A stretch of DNA of 64,000 nucleotides, from contig NQMI01000074.1 of NCBI GenBank assembly GCA_002270565.1, forward strand, positions 1 to 64,000. Reading direction: 5' to 3'. Below, in pieces: positions 1 through 11,380 of this stretch (position 1 is the first letter of the stretch; each line of letters begins with the position of its first letter). The notes under the pieces are model-generated. The model searched no databases, was not told the origin of the DNA, and worked only from the letters and a program-made list of their open reading frames with translations. The DNA is from Stenocarpella maydis (lineage: Eukaryota > Ascomycota > Sordariomycetes > Diaporthales > Diaporthaceae). The translations under genes and the position numbers were made by a program.

Positions 1-49
1 ATATACTATAGCTATAATTAGCTATAAATATAAGAAATTATACTTCTAT

Positions 50-457
50 AAGGTTGCAAGTAATAATAATAGCAAGATAAATGCCGCTATATATAAAAGT
101 ATATATAAGAAAGTTATAGATAACATCCGGGACTACTATAAGAAGTATTTTGGCTGCTGGAACGTTATCCTATAGGAAGATAGTAATAGCAGCTATACTA
201 CTGCAGAAACACTTAAGTGGAAGAAGTTAGAGGGTATCGTGGCTATTACCAATACATACAACTGCCCAGAGACCAACCCAATAGAAGATACTAGTATCGC
301 TAATAAGGTTAAGCAGTAGGTATGCCGGAATTCTTACTGTATGCCTAAGGACCTCTGTATGCTTACCCGTGAGGGTATTGCTTGGGTATGTGATGAGGCG
401 ATTCAGGCAGTATATAAGGATATGCCACGATGATGGCTAGATCTGAAGGAAATGTAA
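50..457 (+). pseudogene. Degraded ORF fragment, unrecognised
   Basis: One reading frame runs from about 50 to a TAA at 455-457 and is interrupted only by two TAG codons and one TGA. It still reads like protein, with stretches such as GCWNVIL, WKKLEGIVAI and TREGIAWVCDEAI. TAG in place of CAG or TGG fits RIP damage, as in the AT-rich block downstream. The left end is cut by the window edge. I do not recognise the family; a transposon-encoded protein is likely from the setting but is not shown by any motif. Confidence 0.4.
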
Positions 458-937
458 GGCAGACGAATAAATCACTAGATGTTTTTTTTTCCGGTGCAAT
501 TACCATATAAATCAACAATTGAAAGTGATGGTTGTGTCAGGCGGGTCACATATGCCCAGTCCGGCCTAGCGGCGGTTTTTCGTGCAAAGCGCCTGAGGGC
601 AAGCACCGCAAGCAAAGCAGGTGTTCAAATGGCCAACAGACCCCCGCCCGTTCATCCTTTTGACTCGGCTGACAGCGATTACCATGTTGCTCGCTCAGCC
701 CTCCCCCAAGACTCCTACCATGTTCACCGCTGACAATTTGTAAGACGGCCATGATACGCAATTTATAAAGCAGCGACGGCGGAGAATCTGAGAGCATATC
801 AAGTCCTGTATATAAAATACTTTATTGTGATGATTTGGTTTCAATGGTCGAGTGGTGATGATATATATATATATGTATATTATATATGTAACCTACAATA
901 ATACACCAACCACTAACAGAGGAGAACTGTATTCGCA
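458..937. other. Non-coding stretch between relic ORFs
   Basis: Mixed composition with a T9 run near 481 and an AT-dinucleotide stretch near 862-885. Short open frames on both strands show no protein-like composition. Nothing else is seen. Confidence 0.4.
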
Positions 938-1340
938 ATGGGGAATCGACCATGGAACATCTCCAATACTGCACTTAGCCCGGCTTCTGGGAATGTAAAG
1001 GAGCACACACAATACAACCCCGTCCGAGTACGAGACATAATCGAGGTAGCCGGGCAAGGTACGCACGACACATCCCCCCCCGGGCGGTCCCTTCACCAGT
1101 TCGCCCTCCGGGCAAAGCATAACGACCTCCACACAGGTGGCTGGGACCGCGAGACATGTGAGGTAGAGCCCGAACTCATCAGGCAGATCGACCGCGCCCT
1201 CGACAACGTCGCCCACGCGCTCTCGCCGGCGGCCGCCGCGTGGGGGACGTCTACGCCGTGAGGCTGTACCACACCGCCGACGTGACCGACGAGGCCGTCG
1301 CCCACTTCCTCGACAACATGCTCCGCCGAGGGCGGGCGAC
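938..1340 (+). pseudogene. RidA/YjgF/UK114-family (L-PSP) pseudogene
   Basis: Members of this family are small trimeric enamine/imine deaminases. The reading starts at ATG 938 (MGNRPW) and reaches RDIIEVAGQ. A well-formed intron then fits: donor at 1059 (GGTACGC), acceptor ending at 1136 (CACACAG). Removing it joins GQ to GGWD, followed by a helix-like LIRQIDRALDNVAHAL. The frame is then lost between about 1215 and 1240, where the expected GDVYAVRLYHTADVTDEAV continues in another frame. The family's C-terminal conserved block is not found. The product would be short and broken. It lies tail-to-tail with the hydrolase relic in the same GC-normal island. The family call rests on the order of remembered motifs; the pseudogene call rests on the visible frameshift. 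Confidence 0.6.
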
Positions 1341-1669
1341 GAGGAGTAGACAGGGCGGTGTTGGACCACCCCAGCCTTACTGGGCGGCGGAGGAAGGGGG
1401 TGGGTTGTGCAGACTGCGTCGGGATAACCACTGCGTGTGCTTGGGAACTTCTTGAGGCCCAGGATATGGTGCCGGCGCCGATGGGAGACTTTTCTATTGG
1501 TCTTTCGTGCGTTCTCGAGGAATGCATGCCAGGTCAACTGAATCTTCCAAGTATTGTCGTTTTCAGTAATGGACCGTTCGATGGTATCGAGTGTGAGACA
1601 TCATTGGTACTGACAATAGTCAAGGCAGTGACGCTCGCCCGAAAGAAACGACACTTTAGACTTCAGGTG

Positions 1670-2680
1670 TCAACTTCTTCGTATCAAAGTGTGGTGCAGC
1701 GCCGAGACGGATGCCTCCGCCTCCGGCGGAAGTGTCCCTTGGGGTAGGCACACATCGGCGCCCCATTGCAATACTGAGCTGTGCAAGACATCGGCTTTGG
1801 ATTTAGGCTCCAGGTCTTAATTCTCTCCGCCAGTGTCCGTCACATGAACCCAGGGGGAAAAGATGGCGACCCCCCTCGGCAGCGGAAGTTTGGTCTGGTT
1901 GACCTGGAGGTAATGGGCGAGTGCGAGAGCAGCGTTGCCTCAGGCCGAGTCTCCTGACACAATGATGTTTACGGGGCCGACACCAAGTAATATGATGTGG
2001 TGGTAAAAGGTCACAGCGTCCTGTGTCGCGGCAGGGAAGCAAGTCTCAGGAGTACCGGTCAGGCGGTACTGGGCCCACATGACCCTGTCTGCTTGGAGGT
2101 GCTTGCTCAGCATGTTGGCGATGGGTCTCCCAGAGCTCTCATGGCTGAAAGCGAGGACGGAGGCGCCACCTGGGAAACGCAAGACAACTTTGTGCTTGGC
2201 GGGCTCGGCTGGGTCGGATGGCGGCGGGCCAGGGAACCAGATCGCATCCACCGCCGCCGGCTTCACGAGGTCAGAAGCTGCCAGGGCGCCTGTGGAAAGG
2301 GTAGCAGGCGGTGGTTCGGCGCGACAATGCCTTTCCTGGGCCTTTTCAGGTTCCGTATACACAGGGCGTTGAGACCGTGTTCAGGACCAAAAGCTGAAGA
2401 GCATCCTCGCCATGGCAGCGCAGACATTCTCCATCACGTTCCATGCCGGCTGCGACGACCACAGCGGATTAGATAAAGTCATCGCGAAATATTGGTTTAT
2501 ACAACGATGAGACAGGGTGAAAGCATTAACAGCAGAGTCCTTGCTAGACAATCCTGACGGATTTAAGGCCACTCGGAGTGTTTGGCCTCCTCTCGTATGG
2601 ACTTCCTTAACAAGTATTTTCTGTAGATGTAAGGTGAGTAAAAACAAGAGTATCCGGTCCAAGATGTGGGTTACAGCCAA
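1670..2680 (-). pseudogene. Alpha/beta-hydrolase (HSL/esterase-like) pseudogene
   Basis: Reading the minus strand from about 2680, one finds an N-terminal part with QPAWNVMENVCAA, then KHKVVLRFPGGASVLAF (the position of the oxyanion-hole HGG motif). Next comes WAQYRLTGTPETCFPAATQDA and the nucleophile elbow VSGDSA at about 1940-1955. Directly after the elbow a TGA replaces an expected glycine codon, but homologous reading continues (ALALAHYLQVNQ, FSPWVHVTDTGGEN) to another stop near 1818 and on to a QWGADVCLP-like block near 1750. Another stop lies near 2381, where an intron cannot be excluded. The gene is therefore broken in at least two places. It resembles the fungal steryl-acetyl-hydrolase/esterase group. 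The third triad residue is not found. Confidence 0.65.
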
Positions 2681-3639
2681 GCAGTGCAGGAGCGTGGCTT
2701 GTCAGTATAAACTGATCAGTTCGGTGTTAATCCGGATAGAAGTGTAAGATGGAAATGCGGATATTCGCACCGGTCCTGTGACGGGACAGTCTATATATAC
2801 CGCTTGGGAATCTGATCTGTCGGTCTATTCAGCCAATTGGACCAATCGTGCTATATTGCCTAGCAGTATATAGTATACGTCAGGTCCCAACAGGTTTTAA
2901 TAAGTCACATTTAGCAACTAACTACTACCTAACACTACTAAAAGCTTAAACTTTATTCTTGAATTTATATATAGTTAATATAAAATAACTTAATAATAAA
3001 ATTATAAGGAATTATATATTAAACTTAATTAAATTAAAAAGTAAATACTTATTAAATATATTATTAATTAAAATACTTGAGGATTTCCTTTATAACTCTT
3101 TAAATATAAAAAACATAGCTAATGTTTTATTAATACTACATAATATTAAGCTCATAAATAAATATTAAGCTTAATACTTTATAAAGATATAATTTAATTC
3201 AAAGATTAAATTTAATTATTTTTATAATTAGCAAATGGCCCTTTACAAAAAACTAAAGACTATTAAGAATTAATTTAAGCTTCTTTATAATATAATAGCC
3301 AAATATAAAATTATTAATAAGAACCTTTATAATGTTAATAAAATTAGCTTTATAATAAATATAATTACCTTATTAATAATAATTATATATTATAATAAGC
3401 TTAAAAAAGCACAATCCATTTAACTTAATACTGAACAATAAGTAATAGTTATTAAATATATTAATATAATAAGCTAGTATATTTTACTATTTATTATTAT
3501 TTAGGCTACATATTACCTTTTAAGCTAGATTATAAATTAAAGTTTTCTAGCTCTTAAGTAATTTATCTTACTTTAAATAAATAGATAAATAATAAAGCTA
3601 GCTTAAAATCAATTTAATACTTTAATAAGTTGTTAAACG

Positions 3640-4190
3640 GAACCGCTCAGCAGGGCGTTGGCACTTCCTGCAAGGAGTTACCCTAGACTTCTTGTAAGGA
3701 GTTACCCTAGACTTGCGAGTCAGGCGATTTTCGCTAAGTACGCCCAGTGCGTGCGTGACGCAAGATGAGTTTGGTGGCCGTGAGTCGATTATTTTGGCCT
3801 GCATTTGCACCTTAATTCAGACCTCTGCATTACCCTTATTTCTTACCCAAAAAGTATATGACTTAGTGCATTGGATAGCTTGATTTCTGAAGTTTATATG
3901 TACTTAATTTGGGTATTGCTAGGGCTATGGTTGGCTAGTTGCTTGGAACCAAAGATGGTGTGTTGGAAGGGCGAATTTTCCGGCATTTGCAAATTTGCAC
4001 CAGAGCCTACCGCAGCGTGCCCAGGGGTGAGACGACGTCGGAGGGTATATAAGGAGGGCTTACAGAAGCCCAACTTAATTCAATATAAAGTTGTCCAGAC
4101 CATTGTTAATCGTCCCAATTCGCCTCAGAGCACCATACTACGACCCTGCCGAAACACACACGCTGAACTGAATGCTATTCTATAGCACAA
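3640..4190. other. GC-normal patch next to Gypsy remnant, possible LTR
   Basis: This patch has ordinary base composition between AT-rich flanks. It contains a TATATAAGGAGG-like stretch near 4045 and ends where the inverted integrase fragment begins. A short open frame (3871-4185) has no recognisable protein content. Its position beside Gypsy sequence and its promoter-like box suggest an LTR fragment, but no matching second copy is visible in the window, so this stays a guess. Confidence 0.3.
3668..3720. repeat. Two-unit tandem repeat, about 25 bp
   Basis: The unit AAGGAGTTACCCTAGACTT occurs twice in a row, at about 3673 and 3698, with similar spacers (TCTTGT and GCGAG). It lies at the left of a GC-normal patch (3,640-4,190) inside the AT-rich block, in a segment that may be an LTR or a solo remnant. 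Confidence 0.6.
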
Positions 4191-5075
4191 ATTCATCAGA
4201 TATATTATTTAGTATATTTAGGAAGACATTATATCTAGCTACCTTTAATAGCTTCCTCCTAGTTTATTAACTTTTAGGAGGATTATCCTCCTAAAGAAAA
4301 GGCACTACTAGCTCCTAAATTCCTCTATTATAGATAAACTTCTTTAGGCACATTAGGGGATAGGTCCCATTAATAAGGATCCTATTAGGGGTCCTTAGTT
4401 CATATATATTATTAGCTTTAATAATATTAATAATATAAAGATTAAATTATTAATATATTAGCCCTTAAAATAATAAGTAATTAGATTTCTTTTATTTATT
4501 TATAACTAGTATAAGATTATCTTTTATAAGGGTCTTAGGCCTATAGAACCCCTAGTAGGTGTTTCTACCTGCAACCTTTCTTCTTTCCTTAGCAACTAAC
4601 TCCTAAGCATATAGGATATCTTGCTTTAAGCCTAGTAATAAGCACAATTAACATTCTAGTACCTAATTAGAGGTTATATAGGGTAACTAGGCTTAAACCC
4701 GCTGGGTAGGGATTTCTATCTTAATAGGTAGTATTAGATTAAACCTATAAAGTAGGTAGAACAGGCTTTTCTTATATAACTATCTTAAGAATATTTAATT
4801 AGTAAAGAGTATATATAGAAGAATTTTTTTCCATTTAGTTATACCTTTATGTAGCAACTTTCTTAAGGCTAATATAATATGAAAGTAACTATATTTTATA
4901 GTACTATTTGCCCTAGGATTATATACGGATATTTTAATCTAATATACCCTAAGGTATCTAAGGTATTTAGTAAAGTCCTTAAGGTTCTTAGATCCCCTAT
5001 TAATAACTATTAATATAGGCAAGCCTTATTTAAGTAGGAACTTATTAATAAAGAACTTCTTAATGCTCTTTAAGT
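4190..5075 (-). mobile_element. Inverted copy of Ty3/Gypsy integrase 3' end
   Basis: The reverse complement of this interval closely matches about 6,545-7,440. Shared blocks include CCTATCCCCTAATGTGC, GTGCCTTTTCTTTAGGAGG and CTTTACTAAATACCTTAG. It therefore carries the C-terminal half of the integrase and the following segment, read on the minus strand. It is more AT-shifted than the plus-strand copy: several G/C positions kept there are A/T here. Similarity stops near 5,075 on the inner side. It has no intact frame. Confidence 0.8.
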
Positions 5076-5099
5076 TATTTTATAATCTAATTCTAATAG

Positions 5100-7440
5100 T
5101 TTATTGCTTATTCCTGGATAATATTATAGTAAAGGAGCTAGAGTTTACTTATTATGATTAGGAGCTTAATAACCTTCCTAAGGTATAAAGATATATTATA
5201 GAGTATATTAAAAACCTTAATAAGATACTTTATAATATAGAGCTTACTAGTAATATAATTACTATTACTAAATTTAAATAGTATAAAAAGTAGGCTAATA
5301 TTATTAAATATATATATAGGACTTTAGGCTGCTTTCTTACTAATAAGAGAAAATTATTAAAATTAAGGAGTAAGAAGCCTATAGAAATATTAGCTAGTTC
5401 TAATTATTTCTTAGTTTAGTTAACTTTTACTAAATCTAGATGCCCTTTTATAGAATTATATTATAACCTTTCTTTAACCTGCTAAAGAAGGGTGCCCTAA
5501 TTGTTTAGATTAAAAGCTGCTAGGAAGCTATAGATGCCCTTAAGTTAATAATTACTTTAAAACCCTACCTTATGAATATTAACTATAATAGGGGAGAGAT
5601 TATCCTTATGGTTGATGCAAGCCTGGATGGCTGGGGTGCTTATCTGATGCAGGTGAAAGATGGGGTTTATTATCCGGTCCAGTATAAGAGTAGCTTATGG
5701 ATTGCTACTGAGAAGCTTTATGATATAATGAAATGTGAGTATTGGGCTATACTCTATATAATTAAATGGCTTTAGTTCTATATATATGGAGTTCATTTTA
5801 TTCTAGAGACTAACTTAAATGTTCTTATTTGGTAGCTAAAGGGGTTAGTATTAGATATCCCTAGGGCCTATATTACTTAATGGCTAGCTGTAATTAGGAT
5901 ATATAACTTTATGGTTAGGCATGTTAAAGGGGTTGATAATATGGTTGCTGACTTGCTCTTGAGAAAACCTCTGGGTCCTTTAGATGAGGTAGATAGATAA
6001 ATTGAAGGGGATATTGAGGAATGATAGTTGTTAGTGGTTAAAGGAATTAAGGGAGATTGCGGATTACCTTTACCGCGGTATTCTACCTGGTTATCTCTCT
6101 AATTGGCAATAGAAGGCTTTTAAGAAGAAAGCTCTTGCGTTTTCCCTTAGGGAAGGAGTGCTCTAGTGGGAACCTGAGAAAGACCTCTCTAGAAGGAGAG
6201 TTATAAATGACCTTAATCTGAGAAAAAGAATCATTAGGAATACTTATGCTTCCCTTAGTTATAAAGGGAGGGATGCTACCTATTACTGGATTAGAGTGAT
6301 ATATTACTGGAAAGGGATATATATGGATATGGAAAAGGCGATTGCTGGATGTTCTAGATATAATAAATGGGATACTAGGATCTATAATAATAGGGTAATA
6401 CCTATTACCTTAGGGCTTCTATTTTCAAAAATTCATATTAATATTTAGTATTTGCCCTCTAATTAGGGATATTAATACCTTATGGAAGAATATTGCGACC
6501 TTATGGGATGGCCTAAGGTAATAGCTCTTAGGGCTGCTAACTTAAAGAATATTAAGTAATTCTTTATTAATAAGTTCCTACTTAAATGGGGCTTGCCTAT
6601 ATTAGTGGTTGTGGATGGGGGACCTAGGAACCTTAGAGACTTTACTAAATACCTTAGATACCTTAGGGTGCATTAGATTAGAATATCTGTATATAATCCT
6701 AGGGCGAATAGTATTATAGAATATGGCTACTTTAATATTATATTAGCCTTAGGAAAGATACTGGATGGGGGTGTGACTGGATGGAAAAAGATCTTTCCTT
6801 ATGCACTCTTTGCTAATCGGATATCCTTAAGGCGGTTGTATAAGAAAAGCCCATTCTATCTGCTCTATAAATTCAACTTAGTATTACCTATTAAAATAAA
6901 GATCCCTACCTAATAGGTTTAAGCCTGGTTACCCTATATGACCTCTAATTAAGTACTAGAATATTGATTGCACTTATTGCTAGATTTAAAATAAGATATC
7001 TTATATGCTTAGGAGTTAGTTGCTAAGTAAAGAAGAAAGGTAGCAGCTAGAGATACCCATTAGGGGTTCTATAGATTTAAGCCTTTTATAAAAGATAACC
7101 TTATGCTAGTTATAAATGAGTAAAGGAAATCTAATTACTTATTATTCTAAAAGCTAATATATTAATGGTTTGGGCCTTATATTATTAATGCTATTAAGCC
7201 TAATAATGTGTATAAACTGAGGACCCCTAATGGGATCCCTATTGATGGGACCTATCCCCTAATGTGCTTAAAGAAATTTATTTGTAAGAGGGGAATTTGG
7301 GAGCTGGTAGTGCCTTTTCTTTAGGAGGATAACCCTCCTAAAAGTTAATAAACTGGGAGGAAGCTATTAGAGGTAGCCAGATATAATATCTTTTTAGATA
7401 CGCTAGATAATATATTCTATCCTACCACCCCTGATCAGGA
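5100..7440 (+). mobile_element. RIP-damaged Ty3/Gypsy retrotransposon pol
   Basis: Domains appear in the usual Gypsy order. The end of reverse transcriptase (about 5,150-5,560) has blocks resembling the linker before RNase H. RNase H follows (about 5,560-6,000) with the catalytic-Asp block ILMVDASLDGWGAYLMQ and NMVADLL. The integrase H2C2 region (about 6,230-6,400) reads SYKGRDATYY...AGCSRYNKW, with expected His replaced by Tyr. The integrase core (about 6,540-6,900) contains VVVDGGPRN and YNPRANSIIE. In-frame stops are mostly TAG. The 5' part of the RT, protease and gag were not found upstream; the inverted fragment lies there instead. The element is dead. LTRs were not identified with confidence. 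Confidence 0.85.
5572..5775 (+). pseudogene. Surviving open segment of Gypsy RNase H
   Basis: This 67-codon uninterrupted piece covers the core of the RNase H domain (VDASLDGWGAYLMQ, then YPVQYKSSLW and EKLYDIMKCEYWAIL). It is much less AT-biased than its surroundings and carries no stop. It ends at a TAG where Gln is expected, and the reading continues downstream. It is a fragment of the pol listed above, not a separate gene. Confidence 0.75.
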
Positions 7441-7629
7441 TGATAATAATTAGTACTAAGACTAGTCTCTTTCTAGCTGGATGGTCCCCTAAGTATAGGT
7501 ATATTTAGATATAGATAGCTTATATGATTCGGACTTATTAGATTTAGCTAATTAAACTTAAAGAATAATACTATATATAGATATTCTGCTTGTCAACCCT
7601 AATAACCTTAAGCTAAAGGAATATAAATT

Positions 7630-7692
7630 CTAAGATGAGATATAAAAAGGTTAAGATATAAAAAAGTTAAGATATAAAAAAAGTCAAGATAA
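7630..7692. repeat. Short tandem repeat, GTTAAGATATAAAAAA unit
   Basis: About three consecutive imperfect units of AAGATATAAAAA(A)GTT follow each other between the Gypsy remnant and the next damaged ORF. The unit length is about 16-19 bp. Confidence 0.6.
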
Positions 7693-7839
7693 TATTATAT
7701 TTTTAATTAGATAAGTGTACTTCTCTTAGGATTATATGCAAGATAAAAATTATTAGTTCTTGATTTACTGCTAAAAGAAGTATTAGCAACCTGAAAAACT
7801 GGATCTACCCCTGCCTTGCCTGATCCTTCTGATTACCTT

Positions 7840-8645
7840 ATGATTATGATTGGAGATCCGTGGGCTTGTACTTGAACTTCCTGGGCATATATCTGGTGAT
7901 CTCGCCTATAGCATCCGCGTAAGTTTCCTTATATCCTATTTTAGTGGCTGCCTTAGTATACTTGCCTAGTGAGAGCTCTGAAGGAGGTATATTTGGAGGC
8001 TTGTTAATTAGATTGGAATGCGCGTTAGTGATATAGTTGTAACTACTCTTGGAAATCTTTAGCATCTTAAAATCATAAAGGTAACCCTTAATATAGTAGA
8101 TATAATTGGTATAAGCATTATTTTGAAATCCTTGAAGTGATTAGCACTTAGGGATTATAATGGGGATAATGCCTTGGAGAGTTGTTTAGTTGCAGTTGGC
8201 CTCTATTTGCTGTATATAATAGTTACATGGGTTTGCATTACGATAATTAAAGAAGGCAATAAGGAGAGCTGGGCCCTAATGAAGGTTATTCCCCTAGCAT
8301 AGTTGAGATATATACTTCTTATAAGGGCTACCATTTATATGCTTAATAAAAATATTATTTGGACCTCCTTTAATCAGAGTGCTGAGGCGAGACTATAGGT
8401 ACTTATAAGCTTTTAGGGCTTTTAAGAAGGGAAAGAATAGTTTAAGTAGCTTAGATTTACATATTAAAGAGAGGGTTTATAGGATATAAAGACTCTTGCC
8501 TTTGCCCTTAATGTTATATATCTTGATATTTGTTGTAAAGGCCTTATAAAGCGGTAATTTATGGATCTAGTTTTATGAGAGGATTGCATTTAGCTGGAAG
8601 TAAATATAGATGCCCTTTTTATGGATAGGAGGAGGATTATATATT
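7840..8645 (-). pseudogene. Unrecognised RIP-damaged ORF (minus strand)
   Basis: Read on the minus strand, one frame stays protein-like for about 265 codons with a few stops. Near 8,520-8,560 it contains FTTNIKIYNIKGKGKSLYI, then LIKGGPNNIFIKHINGSPYKKYI. It closes in a stop-free stretch of 73 codons (8065-7844) with KYTKAATKIGYKETYADAIGEI and a basic C-terminus (MPRKFKYKPTD). Most stops are TAG. I do not recognise the family. Given the setting it is probably transposon-encoded, but a host gene overrun by RIP cannot be excluded. Confidence 0.5.
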
Positions 8646-9349
8646 TTGAAGACCCTAATGATAGGAGGTGATTGCTTCTTACCCTTTCCCTTTTCTTCTT
8701 AGCTTAGTTAAGGAGGAGAAGATATAGTAATAGTGAAGCTTATTTGATTAGAGAGGCTTAATGGTTTAATAATGAGATTAATGATTAATAGTTAATAATG
8801 CTATTAGGGGGAGGTTGAAGAAAAGGATTAGTAGGGAAAAAGTAACTTTAAATATAAAAAGTTGGAGAGGGAAGCTCTTATTAGAAGCATTTAAAGTAGT
8901 AAAGGTTGCTGCCTGGCAGAAAAGGGAAGGAAGTTAAGTGATTTACTAGCTTGAGTGATTTACCTATCTTGAGGCTCCCCTTCTAATAAAAGCCTACCTT
9001 TCTGCTATAACTTCTAACCTAATTACCTTTTCTATAATTATTATACCTTGGCTGATCTCTGATTAGCGTAGTATAACTTGCATCATTAAGATTTAAAATC
9101 TGCTGCAATTATTAACCTTTACCCTTAAAACTTATTACCTCCCCTCTGTTACCTAATTTCTTCTTGCCTTAGCATCCTTTTTCCCGGTCTGATTGATTAG
9201 AAAGATGTCTTCCTTAAGCTAGCAAATGATAAAGAAAGGTGAGGGAAAGAAGAAGGGATCTCCATTAATTTAGTTTACGGCTATTAATAGTCCAAAAGGC
9301 TAAAAGGGACTGCATTATATACTTCCTTACCCTTAGGCTACCTGAAGGA

Positions 9350-10579
9350 TTCTTAAAATAGGTATGTATGGTAATCTAGGTGAAGGTTATGCTGCAGCTA
9401 GGATTAATTACCTATAGACTTCTTATGGCTACCTATATTGCCTTCTTCTTCTGGGAGAATTGTAGAAAGAATGGCTGAGAGTTTAGAGACTGGATTAAGA
9501 TTAAGCTGCTTAAATTTGCCCCTCCTAGCTTGCCCGTTAAGAAAGCCTTAGCTCTTATTTAGGGTTTTATTATCCAATTGGAAATTAATGAATTCAGGCA
9601 TCTAATTAGGGGCATCCAGAATACTCCAGTTATTAGCTATAATAAGTATAAGAGGCTTATAGCAGGAAAGAATATTATATACTCTTAAGTTAATATCTTA
9701 AGGATAAATAAGGGGGAGACTAAGTATTGCGCTATACCTAATATGGGATTAAAGTTAGGATAAAATCTACTGGGCTTCCTTATAGTGAGATTTAATAAGG
9801 CTGATCTTTTAAGGCCTACTAATGTCTGGACTTCTAGGTTAAGCAAAACTCTTATTGCCCTTAATAACTTAAAGAACTAGCTACTTATCCTAATATTTAA
9901 GATACCTAGTGCGGCTATAAAGGATCTGATTATAATATCTGGGCTTGGACTTTATAAGGACCTGTTTAAGATACCTAAGCCTCTGCCTTAGGTAGATAGG
10001 GTATAGATATATAGAGAAGATAGTCTTAGGATACCGAGTGAAGTAAGAACTGCTTTATAAATGCCTAATTAGAGTAGGGCTAGAATGCTATAGGGTAACC
10101 CTATTAAACTTCTCTTATAGCAGATATTAGAGGTAAGCATTAGGAATATGTTTTTAAAAGGAAACATAAATATGGGTAGGATGACCCCTAAGCAATTAAG
10201 TATCTTAAGGTCTTTATTATTATCTCTGTCCTTTATTCCAGCTATACCGCTACTATATTACTTATCGCCTGCTGCAATAAGAATTATATTGATTTAGGAG
10301 TATAATCAGAATGCAAGCAAGTAGGTGGGGACTGAGGAAGCAAATTGCTGGGTTCCCATGCTAGTAATTAGTAATAGCTATTAATCCTAGGCTTATAAAA
10401 AGGCGGCTAAGCGAGAGAAGAAGGATTACAGATTAAGTGTACTATAATAGAATGAGAGTAGGGATGAGCGGGCTAGGAATTAAGAGCTATAAAGGGTCTA
10501 ATAGAGCTAAATTTAGGTAGCTTATCTGATTAAAGGAGGAAAGTAATTTTGGTTATTTTAGGCAGATTATTACTTATTC
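9350..10579 (+). pseudogene. Unrecognised long RIP-damaged ORF (plus strand)
   Basis: A single frame of about 400 codons reads as plausible protein, with stops that are almost all TAG. Recognisable-looking blocks include FFFWENCRKNG, EFRDWIKIKLLKFAPPSLPVKKAL, IRGIQNTPVISYNKYKRL, GLGLYKDLFKIPKPLP, NMGRMTPKQLSILRSLLLSLSFIP and a basic KKAAKREKKDYRL near the end. The frame stops being traceable at the single N at 10,580. No RT, integrase, transposase DDE or tyrosine-recombinase signature was seen. It could be a gag-like or transposase-associated protein. Confidence 0.5.
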
Positions 10580-10580
10580 N
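10580..10580. other. Ambiguous base (N), possible collapsed gap
   Basis: This is one of only two N positions in the window. The protein-like frame on the left is not picked up on the right. The N may mark a scaffold join rather than a single uncertain base. Confidence 0.5.
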
Positions 10581-10899
10581 GCTAGAAGCCCTATATATAA
10601 GGAACTATAACGAACTAATGCTATAATGAAATCATATAATAAACCTTAGCTCTTACTATAGCTAAAATAATAAAAGAAATCAATAGGAAACCAGTAATAA
10701 TACTAATAGCTAATAACTATTACTAGTTACACCCTTAGAAGAAAACGCAACAATACTAGTTACTCATCCCAAGTTAACGCCCTAACTACTAGTTATACCC
10801 ATAAAATACCTTAAGGATTACTAGTTAAAGAAAATGAGGAATAGATGGATATTATATAACTAGTTAGCAAGGAACTAGTAGGAATTGAGACTAGTTAAA

Positions 10900-11380
10900 A
10901 TAAGATAATGCAAACCTCTATTCCTAGTAATAAATCTTAAGCACCTAATAAGCTACTTATAGGTATATTCCCATTATTACTTGTACATATAAATTTAGAC
11001 TAACTAATGCCCTTATTTATTAAAAAACTCTAGTTAGAAATACTAACCTTACCCTTAGAGTATAATTTTGCTTCTTGCGCGACTATCTTACTGGCCTTCT
11101 TAGTAGAGCGCTAACTAATAGCTCTGGCAGACTATTTGGTAATCCGCCTTTATTTAATCTTCTCCTTCTTTTCTATATAATCTAGCTTATTAATTATTTT
11201 AATGTCCTAATGTATTATATATGCTATTTTTTTAGCCTATAAATGATACTATTTATATAGATAGCATACCTTTATAGTGGCCTTTTCTAACTCCTCCTTT
11301 ACCTTATCTAGTATAGCTTTAGCTAGGTTGTACTAAGTTATAATGTTCTGCATTTAATCAGGTATAAGCTTATATATATT
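10900..11380 (-). pseudogene. Unrecognised RIP-damaged ORF, coiled-coil-like
   Basis: On the minus strand a frame of about 150 codons is protein-like with TAG stops. It includes NLAKAILDKVKEELEKATIKV, IIHQD-like helices, EKKEKIK, RRITK, STKKASKIVAQEAKLYSKGK. The Lys/Glu-rich heptad-like pattern suggests a coiled coil, such as is found in C-terminal tails of some fungal transposases. No catalytic motif is visible. Family not assigned. Confidence 0.4.

Noticed and set aside
938..2680. Active biosynthetic cluster
   Set aside because: Both genes are broken and no core synthase, transporter or regulator is nearby.
9350..10579. Starship captain (DUF3435 tyrosine recombinase)
   Set aside because: No R..H..R..Y-type recombinase pattern was recognisable in the damaged frame.
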